A stretch of DNA of 64,000 bases from Planoprotostelium fungivorum (GCA_003024175.1 MDYQ01000056.1:62001-126000), one strand, 5' to 3'; shown: positions 24,607 through 37,500, numbered from the stretch's first letter. Program-made: numbers and translations. The notes: a model not told the origin generated them from the sequence alone.

Positions 24607-25281
24607 TTACACACCAGTCGTGAGTTTCAGTACCAGTCTGGCCACAGCGATGTTCAGAGGTGTAGATGTCATCTGATAAGCAGAGAAGATGAGGACCACT
24701 TGGAAGAGTGCTCTGAAGATCCTTGCGGATAGATTGGTCTTGTCCTTCAAAGGTCTGTGTGTTCATGTCAATCGATTGCATTCAGATCTCGATGTGAATC
24801 ACCTTCCACCTCTGACGACTGCGAAAAGATTCGCGGGCCAGAGAGCGATGAGAAGGAGGACGATTCCCCACGCGGCGACGTTGATCTCACCGATCAACAT
24901 GGCAGCTCCCAATAAAACTTCTAGCAGTCCACTCAGGATGATCCAAAACTTCGGAAATGGTAAAGGTACAATGGACTCGAGGGCCTTTTGAACTGGTGGC
25001 TGACGATGATTGAGTGTGATTTCGATGATCATTGAACAACACACCGCAAAATGGAAGAGACCTCCTGCGAGATAGAGGAGGACCTTAGAATATCGAGTCG
25101 CTTGCCAAGAATAAGGGCCACTTGGGTATAAGAAGTAGTAGGCAGTTGTTGCGGCTTCGATCAGAAAGGCCAAGCTCATTAGACGATGGAAGGACGCTGC
25201 ATTGTAACCTACTGGCGCAGGTAGGATGGCGTCGTCGAGGTGATGTTTCTTCGGTTGAATTCGTTGTCTTAATCCTTCCAT
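24607..25281 (-). CDS. DoxX-like four-helix membrane protein
   Basis: Two exons (25281-24803 and 24754-24607, 627 nt) give 208 residues. Four hydrophobic helices are visible: FHRLMSLAFLIEAATTAYYF, VLLYLAGGLFHFAVCCSMII, WIILSGLLEVLLGAAMLIG followed by AAWGIVLLLIALWPANLFAV, and a last one near RALFQVVLIFSAYQM. The GLLEVLLGAAMLIG..ALWPANL pattern is that of the DoxX/DUF417-like membrane family. Function in eukaryotes is unknown. The gene is divergent from the PP2C gene with 96 bp between start codons, so the two may be co-expressed. No organellar presequence is evident. Confidence 0.6.
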
Positions 25282-25377
25282 TTCGATGGGTTGTGATGTA
25301 TCAGCTGACGTTGATGTAAATATTTAAATCTCGATTTTCGCATCATTGAGCACGTGATACACAACCGACACATCGGC
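25282..25377. promoter_or_regulatory. Compact bidirectional promoter with mirrored motif
   Basis: Only 96 bp separate the start codons of the DoxX-like gene (minus) and the PP2C gene (plus). The + strand reads GGTTGTGATGTATCA at 25289-25303 and TGATACACAACC at 25355-25366, so each gene has the same element (TGATACA..ACAACC) 8-12 nt before its ATG, in inverted orientation. Between them lie a TATTTAAAT stretch and a CACGTG box. The position suits a shared initiator or 5' UTR element. Confidence 0.55.
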
Positions 25378-26445
25378 ATGGGCCAATCCCATTCTAAGAG
25401 GTGAGATAACTCGAACCAGTCTGCAACATCTTCTCATTAAGAAGGAAGCATCACATCGTCGGTAGTGGTGTAACCTTCACCCAAGTTCACGAGCACACCG
25501 CCCAGCAGATTCCTCTCGATCCAACGAAGCATGGAGTCAATCACGATTGCGCCCGCATCGATATCCTCCGTGAAGATCTAGCAATTGCATGTGTGACTGA
25601 CGGAGCTGGTCAATTGTATTGGTCTGAAGTGGCCTCTCGTCTCCTGATTCGATTCTTTGTGGAGGAGTTGATCGAAATCATCAAACAGCATGAAGACGAT
25701 GTGAAGGAAGGACCTGCAGGTGAAGATGACTTGAGTGGAGGAGTGACTGACGTTGTGTAGAGACTTTCTTGTATGATGCAGTTGTGAGAGCCAACCAGCG
25801 AGTGTTAGATTATCGCATGCCTGATACGAATGCAAAAGCCAACATCTTTGATGATGGAGGTGATTTTCCAATCATCACTCCTCTTCCACATCATGATCTA
25901 ATGATTACACAATGTGATCTCTTCTCTGCGTCTGACTCCTTGATCAGGTGGTCAGACCACTCTGGTGGGCTCCATCTTATTCCACGAAAACAACAAATGG
26001 AAGCTCGCCACCGTCTGCACCGGTGACTCCCTGGCGTACATCTACAACACTGTAGACGGATCTTTCCAACAGATCACACAAAACGAAGGTTTCATGCTAC
26101 CTTTCCATGGTCTGTCTACGAGTGAGGTCGGCTCATCGATATCTCTACTCAACCTCTTAAGATGGTCTACCTGCTGTCGTCCTCGCTACCATCGAACCTG
26201 ATCGAGATATCGTGGTGATCGTCTCGGACGGAGTGTATGACATCTTTCCGGATAAGAAGATACCACCCATTCCCCTGCAATCGCCCGGCGCAGATGAACT
26301 GAAAGATGCGATCGTCGCGGCGGTGCAGTCGCAGTTTTCAGAGACGAGGGGGGATCCAGATGACGTCACCGTGGTCACACTGAAGCTGGAGAAGAAAAAT
26401 TCTGAGAAAAATCGGACGTCGACAGAGGTGGGTAGAATCACGTGA
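25378..26445 (+). CDS. PP2C-family protein phosphatase
   Basis: A Ser/Thr phosphatase of the metal-dependent PP2C fold. The first exon (25378-25400) encodes MGQSHSKR, a good N-myristoylation signal (Gly2, Ser6, Lys7), so the enzyme may sit on membranes. Later parts show the family motifs: NHDCARIDIL then ACVTDGAG (the first metal-binding Asp-Gly), VCTGDSLAYIYNTVDG, IVIVSDGVYDIFP (second metal Asp-Gly) and GDPDDVTVVTLKL (the closing D-D-x-T motif). The first join, across a 41-nt intron, is phase 2. The layout is closer to the short bacterial-like PP2C group than to the long animal type. It shares a promoter with the DoxX-like gene. Confidence 0.8.
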
Positions 26446-26580
26446 TCGTATATGAACAGTCGGTTTTAAGGTTTATCCACGCACCCTGTCCATACCAGAC
26501 ATCACTCACACTCTGTTCCCTGAATTCAAAATTTCGATGAAACTTCCCTGGAACGAGGAATATTCGTATCCACCGACGTG

Positions 26581-26586
26581 AATAAA
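26581..26586 (+). terminator. Polyadenylation signal AATAAA
   Basis: AATAAA in the 170-nt gap between the convergent PP2C and carrier genes, about 135 nt past the PP2C stop. Confidence 0.35.
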
Positions 26587-26616
26587 ATGTACGAAAATTA
26601 CATTTTATTTCGAGGG

Positions 26617-27971
26617 TCACAGTATGTTATCTAACAGTCTCTTGTATTGCTCGTACGAGGTGAAAACGATGGCAGCGGCGGGAATGATATAGATCAACCG
26701 AGCGCCCAATCCTCTATCGATAGACGTCAGTGATGATCACAAAGAGATGTGATGATCTTGATGATCGAGAGATCATGATCACTTGAAGGTGATGATCATC
26801 ACCTGGTGAGACCACGCCACCCTTCTTGTCTCTTGATCATCTCTGCCGTGTGAAAGACTCCCTTGTATCCTTGCTCTCCCAACATCGCTTGGGTCTGTAA
26901 TCTCGTCTTAACGACATCGAAGGGTATCGTCAGGGTGGTCGCTATGATACCTGTTACGTCGTAAGTACCGATACGTACGTTCCCACGCGGCGGAAAACTC
27001 ACCGGCAACTGAACCAGCCAGGGCGTGATTGATGGGTTTGAGCCCATCGTCAATGGTTCTCTTTCCTGGTGTCTTCACTGTGTGATTTCAATCAAACTGT
27101 CTCCGCATCATTTAACACATCTATCTTGACGATCGAGAGACGATGATCACGTCCAATGTGATGTGGTTGTCATCATCGTGAACATATCCTATGCTGTTAT
27201 TATACTATGTCATCTACCTTCATTCTCTCGTTGGAGCCCGAGACAACGTCTCTGTGTCCATTTCATCACTTCGTAAGAGGTGAAGTAGAGACAAGCGTAA
27301 GAAGCGTCCCTGATGATGGCAGATTGTACAGATACGAAGAGGCCGCGCCAGCTTTCCGTCTTTAAGATGTGACGGATGGCATGATACGTGTTGTCGTAGT
27401 TCTTCGCCTTGAGGTCTCCCTTCTCAGCTGATCCGTACATCTGCAGCCGTTGTCTCACCTGCTAGAGATGAGTGGAAATGGAGTGAAGGATAGATGCTGT
27501 GATATGGATGTCAAAGAGGTGCTCACGACATCAAAGGGTGTTCGGAGGGCAGAGCCAGTCAGACGCGCGATGGTGACTCCAACAACAGGTGCAATGGCAG
27601 AGTTGTATCCTCCAAATGCGGCTGGATCTTTGATCACAGACGTGATTCTCTCGTAACAGAAGAAGCTGAAACAGACTCAATGTCGAATTAGAGAGTACAC
27701 GTGTCTCGTACCTGATGGCAGCTGAAGGGACAATGTAGATTAGACGTGGGCCAAGACCTCTGATAAACCCCTTTGGTCCTTCTTTACGGATGACATCTTT
27801 AAACACGGTGACGATACCGTATGATGTTGGATTCTGTCTGGTCGCTTGCAATCTCGTCTTGATCAAATCAGCGGGCGATAACAGTATGGCTGTGGTGAGT
27901 CTCGCAGTAGCTCCTGCCATCATGTGGATGACGGATAGTCGAAGACCGATCGCATCTTCCTTCTTGCTCAT
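26617..27971 (-). CDS. Mitochondrial carrier family protein
   Basis: Three carrier repeats are readable across about six exons. Each has the P-x-D/E-x-x-K/R signature: SPADLIKTRLQATRQ, TPFDVV followed after an intron by RQRLQMYG, and IPFDVVKTRLQTQAM. Each repeat ends with the E-G-x-x-G-hydrophobic pattern: RKEGPKGFIRGLGPRLIYIVP, TESWRGLFVSVQSAIIRD and RQEGWRGLTR then LGARLIYIIPAAAI. The protein ends VFTSYEQYKRLLDNIL. The substrate cannot be assigned; motifs resemble those of amino-acid or carboxylate carriers. The start at MSKKEDA is preferred over an ATG nine codons upstream. The intron near 26740-26804 ends in an 18-bp perfect palindrome. Confidence 0.88.
26787..26804. repeat. Perfect 18-bp palindrome AGGTGATGATCATCACCT at an intron edge
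   Basis: Sits where an intron of the carrier gene starts in the minus sense. The same GATGATCATC core recurs in other introns of the window. Confidence 0.85.
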
Positions 27972-28214
27972 GGTGTCGTTGTGATGTGGTCCAACCATTT
28001 GGTCCCTCTGAAACTACACCGGAACATCATCCTTCGTCATTCTTTCTCGAATAGAAAGAGCTCTCTGCTGTTCCATAGCTTGAACAACGTCTTCATATAG
28101 AGATGGGTCATATACCTAGTGTGCATTCGAGTCGTGCTCTCAGTCACATCGAATAGTAGAATCAGCGGAAATTTCTCTTTCAACTTATCCGATGCCTCGA
28201 TTACACAAACAAAG

Positions 28215-28923
28215 ATGACAACATCAGGAGACATTGTCGGTCGTTTCACAAACAGTCCGTTCCATCCCCCGAAGGAAGTTCTGTTCTTGTTGGAGAACTG
28301 TTCATTAGCTTTCCTGGCTACTGCTAATCGAGAATGCAAACCGGAGCAGAGCATCATGTTCTTCACGTGGGATCCCCAAGTGAGTTTTGCTCGGACTCTT
28401 CAGCCTCTGTCCATTGATCCATTTTAGGACAAGGTCATCATCTTTGTCACCCCTCGCGAGCTCAAGTACAGAAACATCGTCGAGAACTCTAACGTCTGCG
28501 TTCTTCTTCACTCCTTTGAAGGTATGATTTCACAAACATAAATCGATGTCCACGGACGATTAACCTTCCTCACAGGTGCAGCCAGCACGAGAGCTGCCTT
28601 TGAGAGTGTCCTTCCAGTCACCATCAACATCTACGCCACAGCACAAACGGCTACGGGGGAGACTGAAGAAAGGTACAGGAAACTTCACATGGAAAGACAT
28701 CCAAAGTATTCTGGTATGTATGAATCGTTCTGTGTCTCTTGTTGTATCACGTAGTCGAGTGTGATTGATCGTCATGTGTTCATTCGAGATGATTTAGTTT
28801 TCGACAGGTGCATTCCAAGGAGAAGACAAGGCAGTGGTGTATTGCAAGGTGAACAATGTCAGATTGGTCACAGTTAAGGGGGAGATCGCGTACTGGTCGA
28901 AAGAAGAAGGTCTTCAAACATGA
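28215..28923 (+). CDS. FMN-binding split-barrel (pyridoxamine 5'-phosphate oxidase family) protein
   Basis: Four exons. The first (28215-28379) opens MTTSGDIVGRFTNSPF and has LLENCSLAFLATANRECKPEQSIMFFTW, the family's first strands, where a small molecule and flavin bind. Next exons give DKVIIFVTPRELKYRNIVEN, NVCVLLHSFE, then STRAAFESVLPVTINIYATAQ and GAFQGEDKAVVYCKVNNVRLVTVKGEIAYW. Proteins of this fold bind FMN, F420 or haem and serve as oxidases or reductases. The order of strands fits a single domain of about 165 residues. Substrate unknown. A 5' ATG at 28119 is possible but lacks conserved sequence after it. Confidence 0.65.
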
Positions 28924-29171
28924 GAATGAACAACTTGTATCGTGTCTCAGTCACTTCTCCCCGTGTGGCACTAGCATGTCTAATCCCTCTTTCGCTTCAA
29001 ATTGTCTTATTCTCTTCTATGGATAAAGGCTTCTGGTAACTTGCGAAGGTGAAGGTGGAGGTCTGGTCTTTTACGTAAATGTGAATAATATCATTTAATT
29101 GTCTTTTTACCCGCTTTCTTGGTGTAGTGGACATCATCGATCCGACGAACATTGACAGCAACAGCAACATC

Positions 29172-29675
29172 ATGGGTCAAGGTGTCCTCATCCATACGGT
29201 TTATTTTGATACATCTTTCAGAAGATCAATACCAACCCCAACCTTATGGTACCTCTCATCCGTATGCACCTGTGTCTCACACACAGCCGTTGTTGAACCC
29301 TGCACCCGTTTACGGAACGACTTACATCGTTCAACAAAACGTGCAGTCAGTCTATCATGATCCTTACGACACCGTCTATGTCGCATACAGACCTCGCTTC
29401 TATAGGACAATGAGCCCCGCTGCCGCCAAGATCTTCATCATCTTCTTTGTATTCTTCTGCTTATGCTCGCTCGCATTGGCCATAGGGCTGCCCCTCTTCT
29501 TCTTCGTCTTCGCCAGCAGCTCCTCGTCCGACAGCTCCTCGTCCAGTTCAAACACTACCCATTGCTCTTCGTATACCTCAGAGTAGGTCACATTCGATGA
29601 TGTGAGCTGATGGTGAACAGGTATACCTGCCCGACCGGATGCATTTGGAGTGTTATGACGTCGAGATGTTCGTAA
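29172..29675 (+). CDS. Small Pro/Tyr-rich single-pass membrane protein with Cys tail, paralogue of the gene at 4530-5164
   Basis: Three exons, 29172-29181 (MGQ plus one base), 29222-29570 and 29621-29675, total 414 nt and 137 residues. Order of parts: Gln/Pro/Tyr-rich head (EDQYQPQPYGTSHPYAP, LLNPAPVYGTTYIVQQ), one hydrophobic segment (IFIIFFVFFCLCSLALAIGL), a Ser-rich linker and a short Cys-rich tail (HCSSYTCPTGCIWSVMTSRC). LLNPAPVYGTT here and LLAPGPVYGGT in the paralogue are clearly related, as is the CIW motif. The last intron (50 nt) begins with GTATACCT and the exon after it begins with the same eight bases. If unspliced, the frame ends at SYTSE without the tail. Function unknown; membrane topology is inferred. 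Confidence 0.7.
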
Positions 29676-29837
29676 GCCAAAGGCCATCTGGGATTCACTG
29701 TCTCATGAGAAGATTAGATCATGTAAAACTTAGATCATGTAATCACTCGACATGTTCTGAGAAGAGTGATCGTTGTGGATGATGATGATCTTCGCGTGAG
29801 AATGCGGTGATAGAGGAGGGAAAGATGGTGAGACTCT

Positions 29838-31926
<2,089 letters not shown>

Positions 31927-32636
31927 TTATGTCTTCCAAAAGAAGGATAGTAGAGTAGAACGAAAGGAATAAAAGATGAGTGATGTTTTGCCCAGGACCG
32001 AAAATTAAGAAGAGATTCGAAGATGGTAATTGTGTCTCTTTCCATGTTTCGTTCCATGACAAAACTTACCTCTAAATACAAGGAGTTGGGCTGGCTAAAT
32101 AAACGCAATGACTCCTGCGTCATCGAATTCCTACAGACATCCATCAACATCACCTCCGTTCTCTCATTTCCTATCTCCTATCCCTCTCACCTCTTAATAT
32201 TGATACAAAGGTTCGATAATGGATAGCTCAGAGTATGACCTCTGATGAAATGAGTAAAAACCCTTTCGGAAGTTCCTCCGAGCCGAAGCCCCGATGAGGC
32301 TCTCATAACTGTGACGTAAATGTATGAAATTTCATAGAAATGCGATCAACCATGCCAGAACCTGTACGCCACACCCTAGGATTGTGTCAGCGCACAGGGA
32401 CGCCTCCTATAGAANATAGACGTTGCGTACCGCACCGCACCCGAGTTCGGTTTCACCGATTTACAACAGAAGCCGATCGAAAGCAGAAGGTGGAGTATGC
32501 GATATCACTTGGTCGAGGTCTTTCTCGATCATCAAAGTCGACGCATCATCACACAGCCGCGACCCAAAAGATAAACCTTACACCGCAGTGTCAGACTCGC
32601 GCACACAACATGCTTCGTTGACTATCGATACATCCT
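31927..32636. other. Intergenic region with a possible structured RNA and one unread base
   Basis: About 710 bases between Cdc7 and the DUSP gene. It holds one N at 32415, so frames across that base are unreliable. At 32221-32330 the sequence TAGCTCAG resembles a tRNA-type A box, followed by two nested hairpins (TCGGA/TCCGA at 32266-32281 and GAGCC/GGCTC at 32280-32302) enclosed by ATGAG/CTCAT. No full tRNA or snoRNA can be built from it. No protein gene is supported. Confidence 0.35.
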
Positions 32637-33407
32637 TTATCCTCTCGAAGAGGGCCTTGAAGAAGGCCGCATCGGTGCCTCTGGTAGGCTCCTCTCCCAT
32701 TCCAAAAGGCACATTGAAAAACCCGCATTAGGATCGCAGATGGGCCTCGATCGTTGAACGAGGGCGAGTGCATCGGTGAAAGACATTCTTGATCTGTACA
32801 TGACAAAGGAGATGACTACGGCGGCCGATCTCGAGATACCTTTGGCACAGTGAACGAGCACTCTGCCTGACGACGCTTGGGCGTCTTCTAAGAAGGGAAT
32901 AACCTGATGGATGTCAGATGGACGTGATGAATGAGAGGGGTGCACCTCTCTAAAATGGAGGGTGATGTCCTCGCTTGGTCGGTCCGTGATGGGAAGACTC
33001 TTATAGACGAATGACGATCTCCAGGGTGGTGACGCTCCTGATTGAAGATCCCCCGCACAGTCCAAGATGTGGGTGATTCCATTTCGAAGTAGTAATTCTC
33101 TGTTCTGCGCCACCTTTGCGCTGCCAATGTACAAGAAGGTGTGTCTGCTGTCCTCCGATAGAGGTATGGGAGACATGATGGAGTCGTATGTGTTGAGGTT
33201 CTCTAATTGTCTACAGCTGTTGGAAGTTGGAGTTCCAATGCTGGTGTCCGTGGCGAAACGTTTCGGATGGACTGGTTCTACCTGTATGGTGAGCCCCCTC
33301 CTCTTTGCAAAATTGGCGGCAGGCTTTCGAGCTGAAGCAGGAAGATAGCTTCTCGGACTGATGGCTCTACCCGTGCGTGGACTTGGCAATCTTTCCTCCG
33401 TGATCAT
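32637..33407 (-). CDS. Dual-specificity protein phosphatase
   Basis: A DUSP-type Cys phosphatase. The N-terminal about 85 residues are Ser/Pro/Arg-rich and disordered. The catalytic domain begins TFLYIGSAKVAQNRELL then GITHILDCAG, has SLPITDRPSEDITLHF (general acid Asp) and the P-loop VLVHCAKGISRSAAVVISFV (HCxxGxSRS), and ends with ALALVQRSRPICDPNAGF. The frame is open without splicing (256 residues), but it contains a 42-nt insert (32904-32945, minus sense GTGCAC...CATCAG) exactly where DUSPs have none. Removing it as a phase 0 intron gives the canonical ITLHFREVIPFLEDAQ and 242 residues. Substrate unknown. Confidence 0.87.
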   Translation of the reverse strand: MITEERLPSPRTGRAISPRSYLPASARKPAANFAKRRGLTIQVEPVHPKRFATDTSIGTPTSNSCRQLENLNTYDSIMSPIPLSEDSRHTFLYIGSAKVAQNRELLLRNGITHILDCAGDLQSGASPPWRSSFVYKSLPITDRPSEDITLHFREVHPSHSSRPSDIHQVIPFLEDAQASSGRVLVHCAKGISRSAAVVISFVMYRSRMSFTDALALVQRSRPICDPNAGFSMCLLEWERSLPEAPMRPSSRPSSRG

Positions 33408-33843
33408 CGAGATCTGTATGATGATTCCAAAACCAGATGATGTCTATGTTCGAGAGGGTCTTCCCTGCTGCTCTCCTGATCCTGGATGGATTGTTGTGTC
33501 TGGGCGTGCTTCTGGTTCTTTCTAAATATAAGTGGTACTCTAGTAAAACTAAGGTGCCGGGAGACGTCAGAATTTTCAATGATGTTGCGTGCCGCGAGCG
33601 AAAGAGACAAAGAGCCCCTATTATCAGCGTATTTCTAGCCTCTATACCTGATGTGGCCTGCTGCACCCGCCACCAATATAGAACCTGGGGAATCCAATAC
33701 GATTGGCTTCCTGTGATTGGGTGGCTCTCCTTATTGGGTAGGTATATCACCCCCTTAAGCTGTCTGGTATGAAAATAGACGCGAAAAGGAATCATTTCTA
33801 TTTACGTTTTTTATTCATATACAGACGATGCATTGCGAATGGA
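33408..33843. other. Intergenic region between DUSP and GATA genes
   Basis: About 436 bases with competing open frames on both strands (33367-33795 minus, 33437-33772 plus), neither with a recognisable domain or splice pattern. It should contain the DUSP promoter and the 3' UTR of the GATA gene. Confidence 0.35.
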
Positions 33844-34461
33844 TCATCGATGCTCGGGTGGGGACGGTGTTTGAGGGCCGCTCTTCCTTCCTCTTCGATA
33901 ACGAAGTCCGCATGCATTGCACAGTATCCTCTTCTTGCCTTCCGACGTTGTGCCTCCATTTCGCCATGCGGGGGTGGACTTTGTGCCACAAGACATGCAA
34001 GATGGGGCTCTCAGTAAGAGTGTCGATGAGTTCGGCGTGGAAGAGGCGTCGGAGGTGGGAATGGAATCATCCTGAGTCGTGTGGGGGGTGTTATCTTGTA
34101 AAGGAGATGGAGATCGAGCCATCTTCCACACGGGAGATGGAGGTTGTTGTGTGTTCTCCCATTCGAAGCTCGGCGGTGAGTCCGGTCCATTAATAATGTG
34201 AGCGATGCTTGCGACCGGATTCCGCAGTGGTGTCTCTATCGTGCAGGTCCTCTGTCTCTTCGGACTCCTCTCTTCCCACATGTCCACCAAGTCGGTATCT
34301 AATCGTATGGACGGCAGTCTATCGTTTCCCATCTGGCTCGCGGGTAACAGGATCTTGACGCCTCCCATAGCTTCTATCGCTTGCCTCTGATAGTTCTCCG
34401 TTGCTGTACGCTTGACCGGTCGGTCTCTGTGATTCCAATGCACTTCTTCATGGATAGACAC
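33844..34461 (-). CDS. GATA-type zinc-finger transcription factor
   Basis: A single-exon protein of 205 residues. A long Ser/Pro-rich disordered region precedes one GATA finger near the C-terminus: CMSCGTKSTPAWRNGG, then ILCNACGLRYRRGRK. The C-x2-C...C-x2-C arrangement and the LCNACGL signature are diagnostic. The loop between the two CxxC pairs is slightly longer than usual because of a GTTSEGKKR insert. GATA factors bind WGATAR sites in nuclear DNA. A basic patch (SPKRQR) could serve as nuclear localisation signal. The single-finger layout is like that of fungi and amoebozoans. Confidence 0.88.
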   Translation of the reverse strand: MSIHEEVHWNHRDRPVKRTATENYQRQAIEAMGGVKILLPASQMGNDRLPSIRLDTDLVDMWEERSPKRQRTCTIETPLRNPVASIAHIINGPDSPPSFEWENTQQPPSPVWKMARSPSPLQDNTPHTTQDDSIPTSDASSTPNSSTLLLRAPSCMSCGTKSTPAWRNGGTTSEGKKRILCNACGLRYRRGRKSGPQTPSPPEHR

Positions 34462-34592
34462 GGTGAGCGAGATCTGTTGAGATCTATATGATCATATATA
34501 GATCTCCACACCCCACGGAACTGTTTGTGTTGGGCACTGTTGATCATGTGTCCATGGTGATTCGTTTATTTCTCTTCCGTTTTCTGTTGTTC

Positions 34593-37500
34593 TTAGAAGC
34601 GTGAGATATCTCTTCCAAAGAAGAACGTCTGCGCCCAGTTGCTGGCCACGAGGACTTTGTTCCTGAGAGACACCTGCGAACGTCTTTAGAGGTCGTCTCA
34701 TGCGGTGGGACGTCGGTGATGAAGAGTCGTCGCATGCGATAGAGAGGTGATGACGTGGAGTTTACCTGTTCGGACAGATAGACTCCCCTCCACAGCCACC
34801 AGGTCAAGAAGCCGCCGAAAGCTTTGCCGCCGATCTCTGCAACGGAAGAATTACCGCCAACTGGACAGATTGAGAGATGAACATTCGTGGCGTCATACGG
34901 AAACACGATCAACTTAAATTCGTTTCTATGGTTCATCCGCCTCTCAATTATGTGGTAGGGCAGGGACAAGATGGAGATATAGAGGATCGTGATGAGAGGG
35001 TGTTGTGATGACGATTAAGAGGATGATGGATGTGATGATTAAGAGGATGGTGATGGTGATGGAGAGGGTGGTGATGATGGAGAGGACGATGTGATGGTGA
35101 TTGTGACGATGATGTGATGATTAAGAGGATGGTAGTGATGACGATGATTAAGAGGATGATGTGATGCTGACGATTAAGAGGATGGTGATGATGATGGAGG
35201 GAATACGAACCGTATGCGAAAGATCCACGGTGGTTGTACTTGAAAGAAGGTCCCTTGAATGTCTCCCAATCCTCACACGATCCCGAGTTCAACAGCTTCG
35301 CCAGATATTTTCCCTGCTGGCTGGCCACCTGTCTCTCGTCACTCACACATCCTCTATATTCCATCCTCTATATCTCATCCTCTATATGTCATCTGTGTCT
35401 GTACCTGTGCCGTCGCCGGTAGACTCTTCAGCTTCATGTCTGCCTGCTTAAACAGCTCTCTGAACTCTTCTTCGCTGACTCTGGAGTCACCATCCTTGTC
35501 TACTTCTTCAAATATTCTTCCAATCTTGTCTGCGTAGAGAGACAATTGAGGGTACTCTGGAGCCAATTGAGTGATGACGGTGGTGAACTGGACGGATCAG
35601 CGTCTACAACGTTGTAGATGGATGGACGTGACGATCTACAGCGTTGTAGATGGTGGATTTACCTCGGCTTTCGACAGGGTGCCGTCGCCGTCGCGATCGG
35701 CTCTCTTGAATAGATCCATGAAGCGGTCCATTAATTTGGGCTGAACGACCGTGGAGCAATCACCCAGGGCGAAGACGTGGTCTGTTCCCTGGGAACCATT
35801 CATCACGTGATGTACGTAAGTTACGCACCAGCAGACGTAAGTACTTGTCGGTCATGAGGAGCTTGCTGTGGACCTGCGGGGGTGAGAAAATTCCCAGAAA
35901 TGACCGAGATCATTCGTGGAAAAGTCCTCACCTGTTCCTTGATTTTTGGCGCCAATTTAGAGACGAGCGGGGCGGGTGATATACCGGTAGACCACACGCA
36001 CAAACTGAAAGGTAAGACGTACTTGCTCTTCGTACTCTTGTCATACACTTCCACCTGTCACGATCAGTCGACGGAGAATTTTCTCGGAATCTTCTTCACC
36101 TCCCCCGGCCTCACTTCGAGCACCCTGGACCCCACGAGGACGTCGATTTTCGTGTCTTTGAATTTCTTCTCGGTGAATTCAGATATCTTGGCATCGTAAG
36201 TGTTCAGCAGGTGATCAGGAGAGTGAACCAGCTTGATGTTGACGTAAGGAATGAGTTCGGAGTACCTGATGGTGTCAGATGGCGGGAAAAAATGGCGGGA
36301 GAAAATTCGAGGAAATGGCGGGAAAAATTGGGACGCACCATCTCGCTACGTCGGTGTGAAGGAAATCAGAAAGTTCCGCGGCGAATTCGACTCCAGTTGG
36401 GCCTCCCCCCACCTTCTCTCGTCATTATACATGTCATCATGATGATGATACGTATATCATATATCATCCATTATTTATCATCATATGTAATATTATTGTT
36501 ATATTCTTTATCATATGTAATATTATGATTATATTCTTTATCGTCGTATATTATTTATCTCATAGTGTAAATGACTCACCACCAAGAAGGACAAGAGCTT
36601 CTTCTTCTCCTCGGGTGAGATACCAGGTAACGAGGCCGTCTCGAACACGTCACCGATCCTCTCTCGAATGCGCGTGGCGTCGTCGATCTACAACGTTGTA
36701 GACGGACGAAAATCGTACAGCCGCACACCTCCTTCAGGAAATTGCAGTTCTCCTCCACGCCCTTTGTACCGAACGTGTTGTTGACACTGCCGACGCCGAC
36801 GACGAGATAATCATAGCTGAGATCAAATTTGCCATCACCATGCTTCAAGCCCGAGATATCTTTGACTTTCAGGATGTGAGAGATGAGAAGGGAGGGGTGA
36901 TAGGAGAGAGGAGTGGGGGAGCGGAAGTTTCCGCCGGAGACTCACCCTCGCAGTAGATCTTCTTGTTTTCGAAATCGATGTCGGTGGCTTCTGCCTCGTA
37001 ATAACGAGCGGAGCGAGCGCCGAGACGTCTGCAGTAAGCTCTCACTGGTTCAACGATACTGTCCCACATCAGTACATCACATCGTCACATTATGCATTGG
37101 ATCGGATGATAGTGATGTCTATATCACCTTCTCGTGTCGACGGTGCCGACGGTCGTGGAGGGCAAGAGAGGTGTGAACAAGAAATAGTTTCTGGGGCTAA
37201 TCACGATGACATTATACTTGGAGACGTCCAAGTCTTTGACGACAGACATGGAGGCCCAACCACTTCCGAGGATGACGACACTGAAGACGTGAGTGATGGA
37301 GGATGGTGGATGATATCACGTCTTCTTCGATGGATCTTCGGTGTAATAGCGGTCGGCGAACTCTCTGTAGATGGCCATGCCACCCAGAGCAGCAGCACCG
37401 AGGACGGTGAGGGCTCCTGCCCAACCTAAGATCCTAAAGACGTCACCAGATGTCGGTGTCGAAGTAATTGATGACGATGAATGGATGATGAATTAAGAAC

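Noticed and set aside
26041-26060. CTACAACACTGTAG as a further copy of the intronic palindrome
   Set aside because: It lies in coding sequence (IYNTVD of the PP2C) and differs at the centre.
32221-32330. Hammerhead ribozyme or box C/D snoRNA because of CTGATGA
   Set aside because: The second hammerhead core (GAAA with matching stems) is missing and no proper D box follows.
32340-32621. A plus-strand frame across the ambiguous base at 32415
   Set aside because: The frame depends on an unread base and has no domain.
33367-33795. A 142-codon minus frame between the DUSP and GATA genes
   Set aside because: No recognisable feature and contradicted by an opposite frame with a hydrophobic start; neither is convincing.
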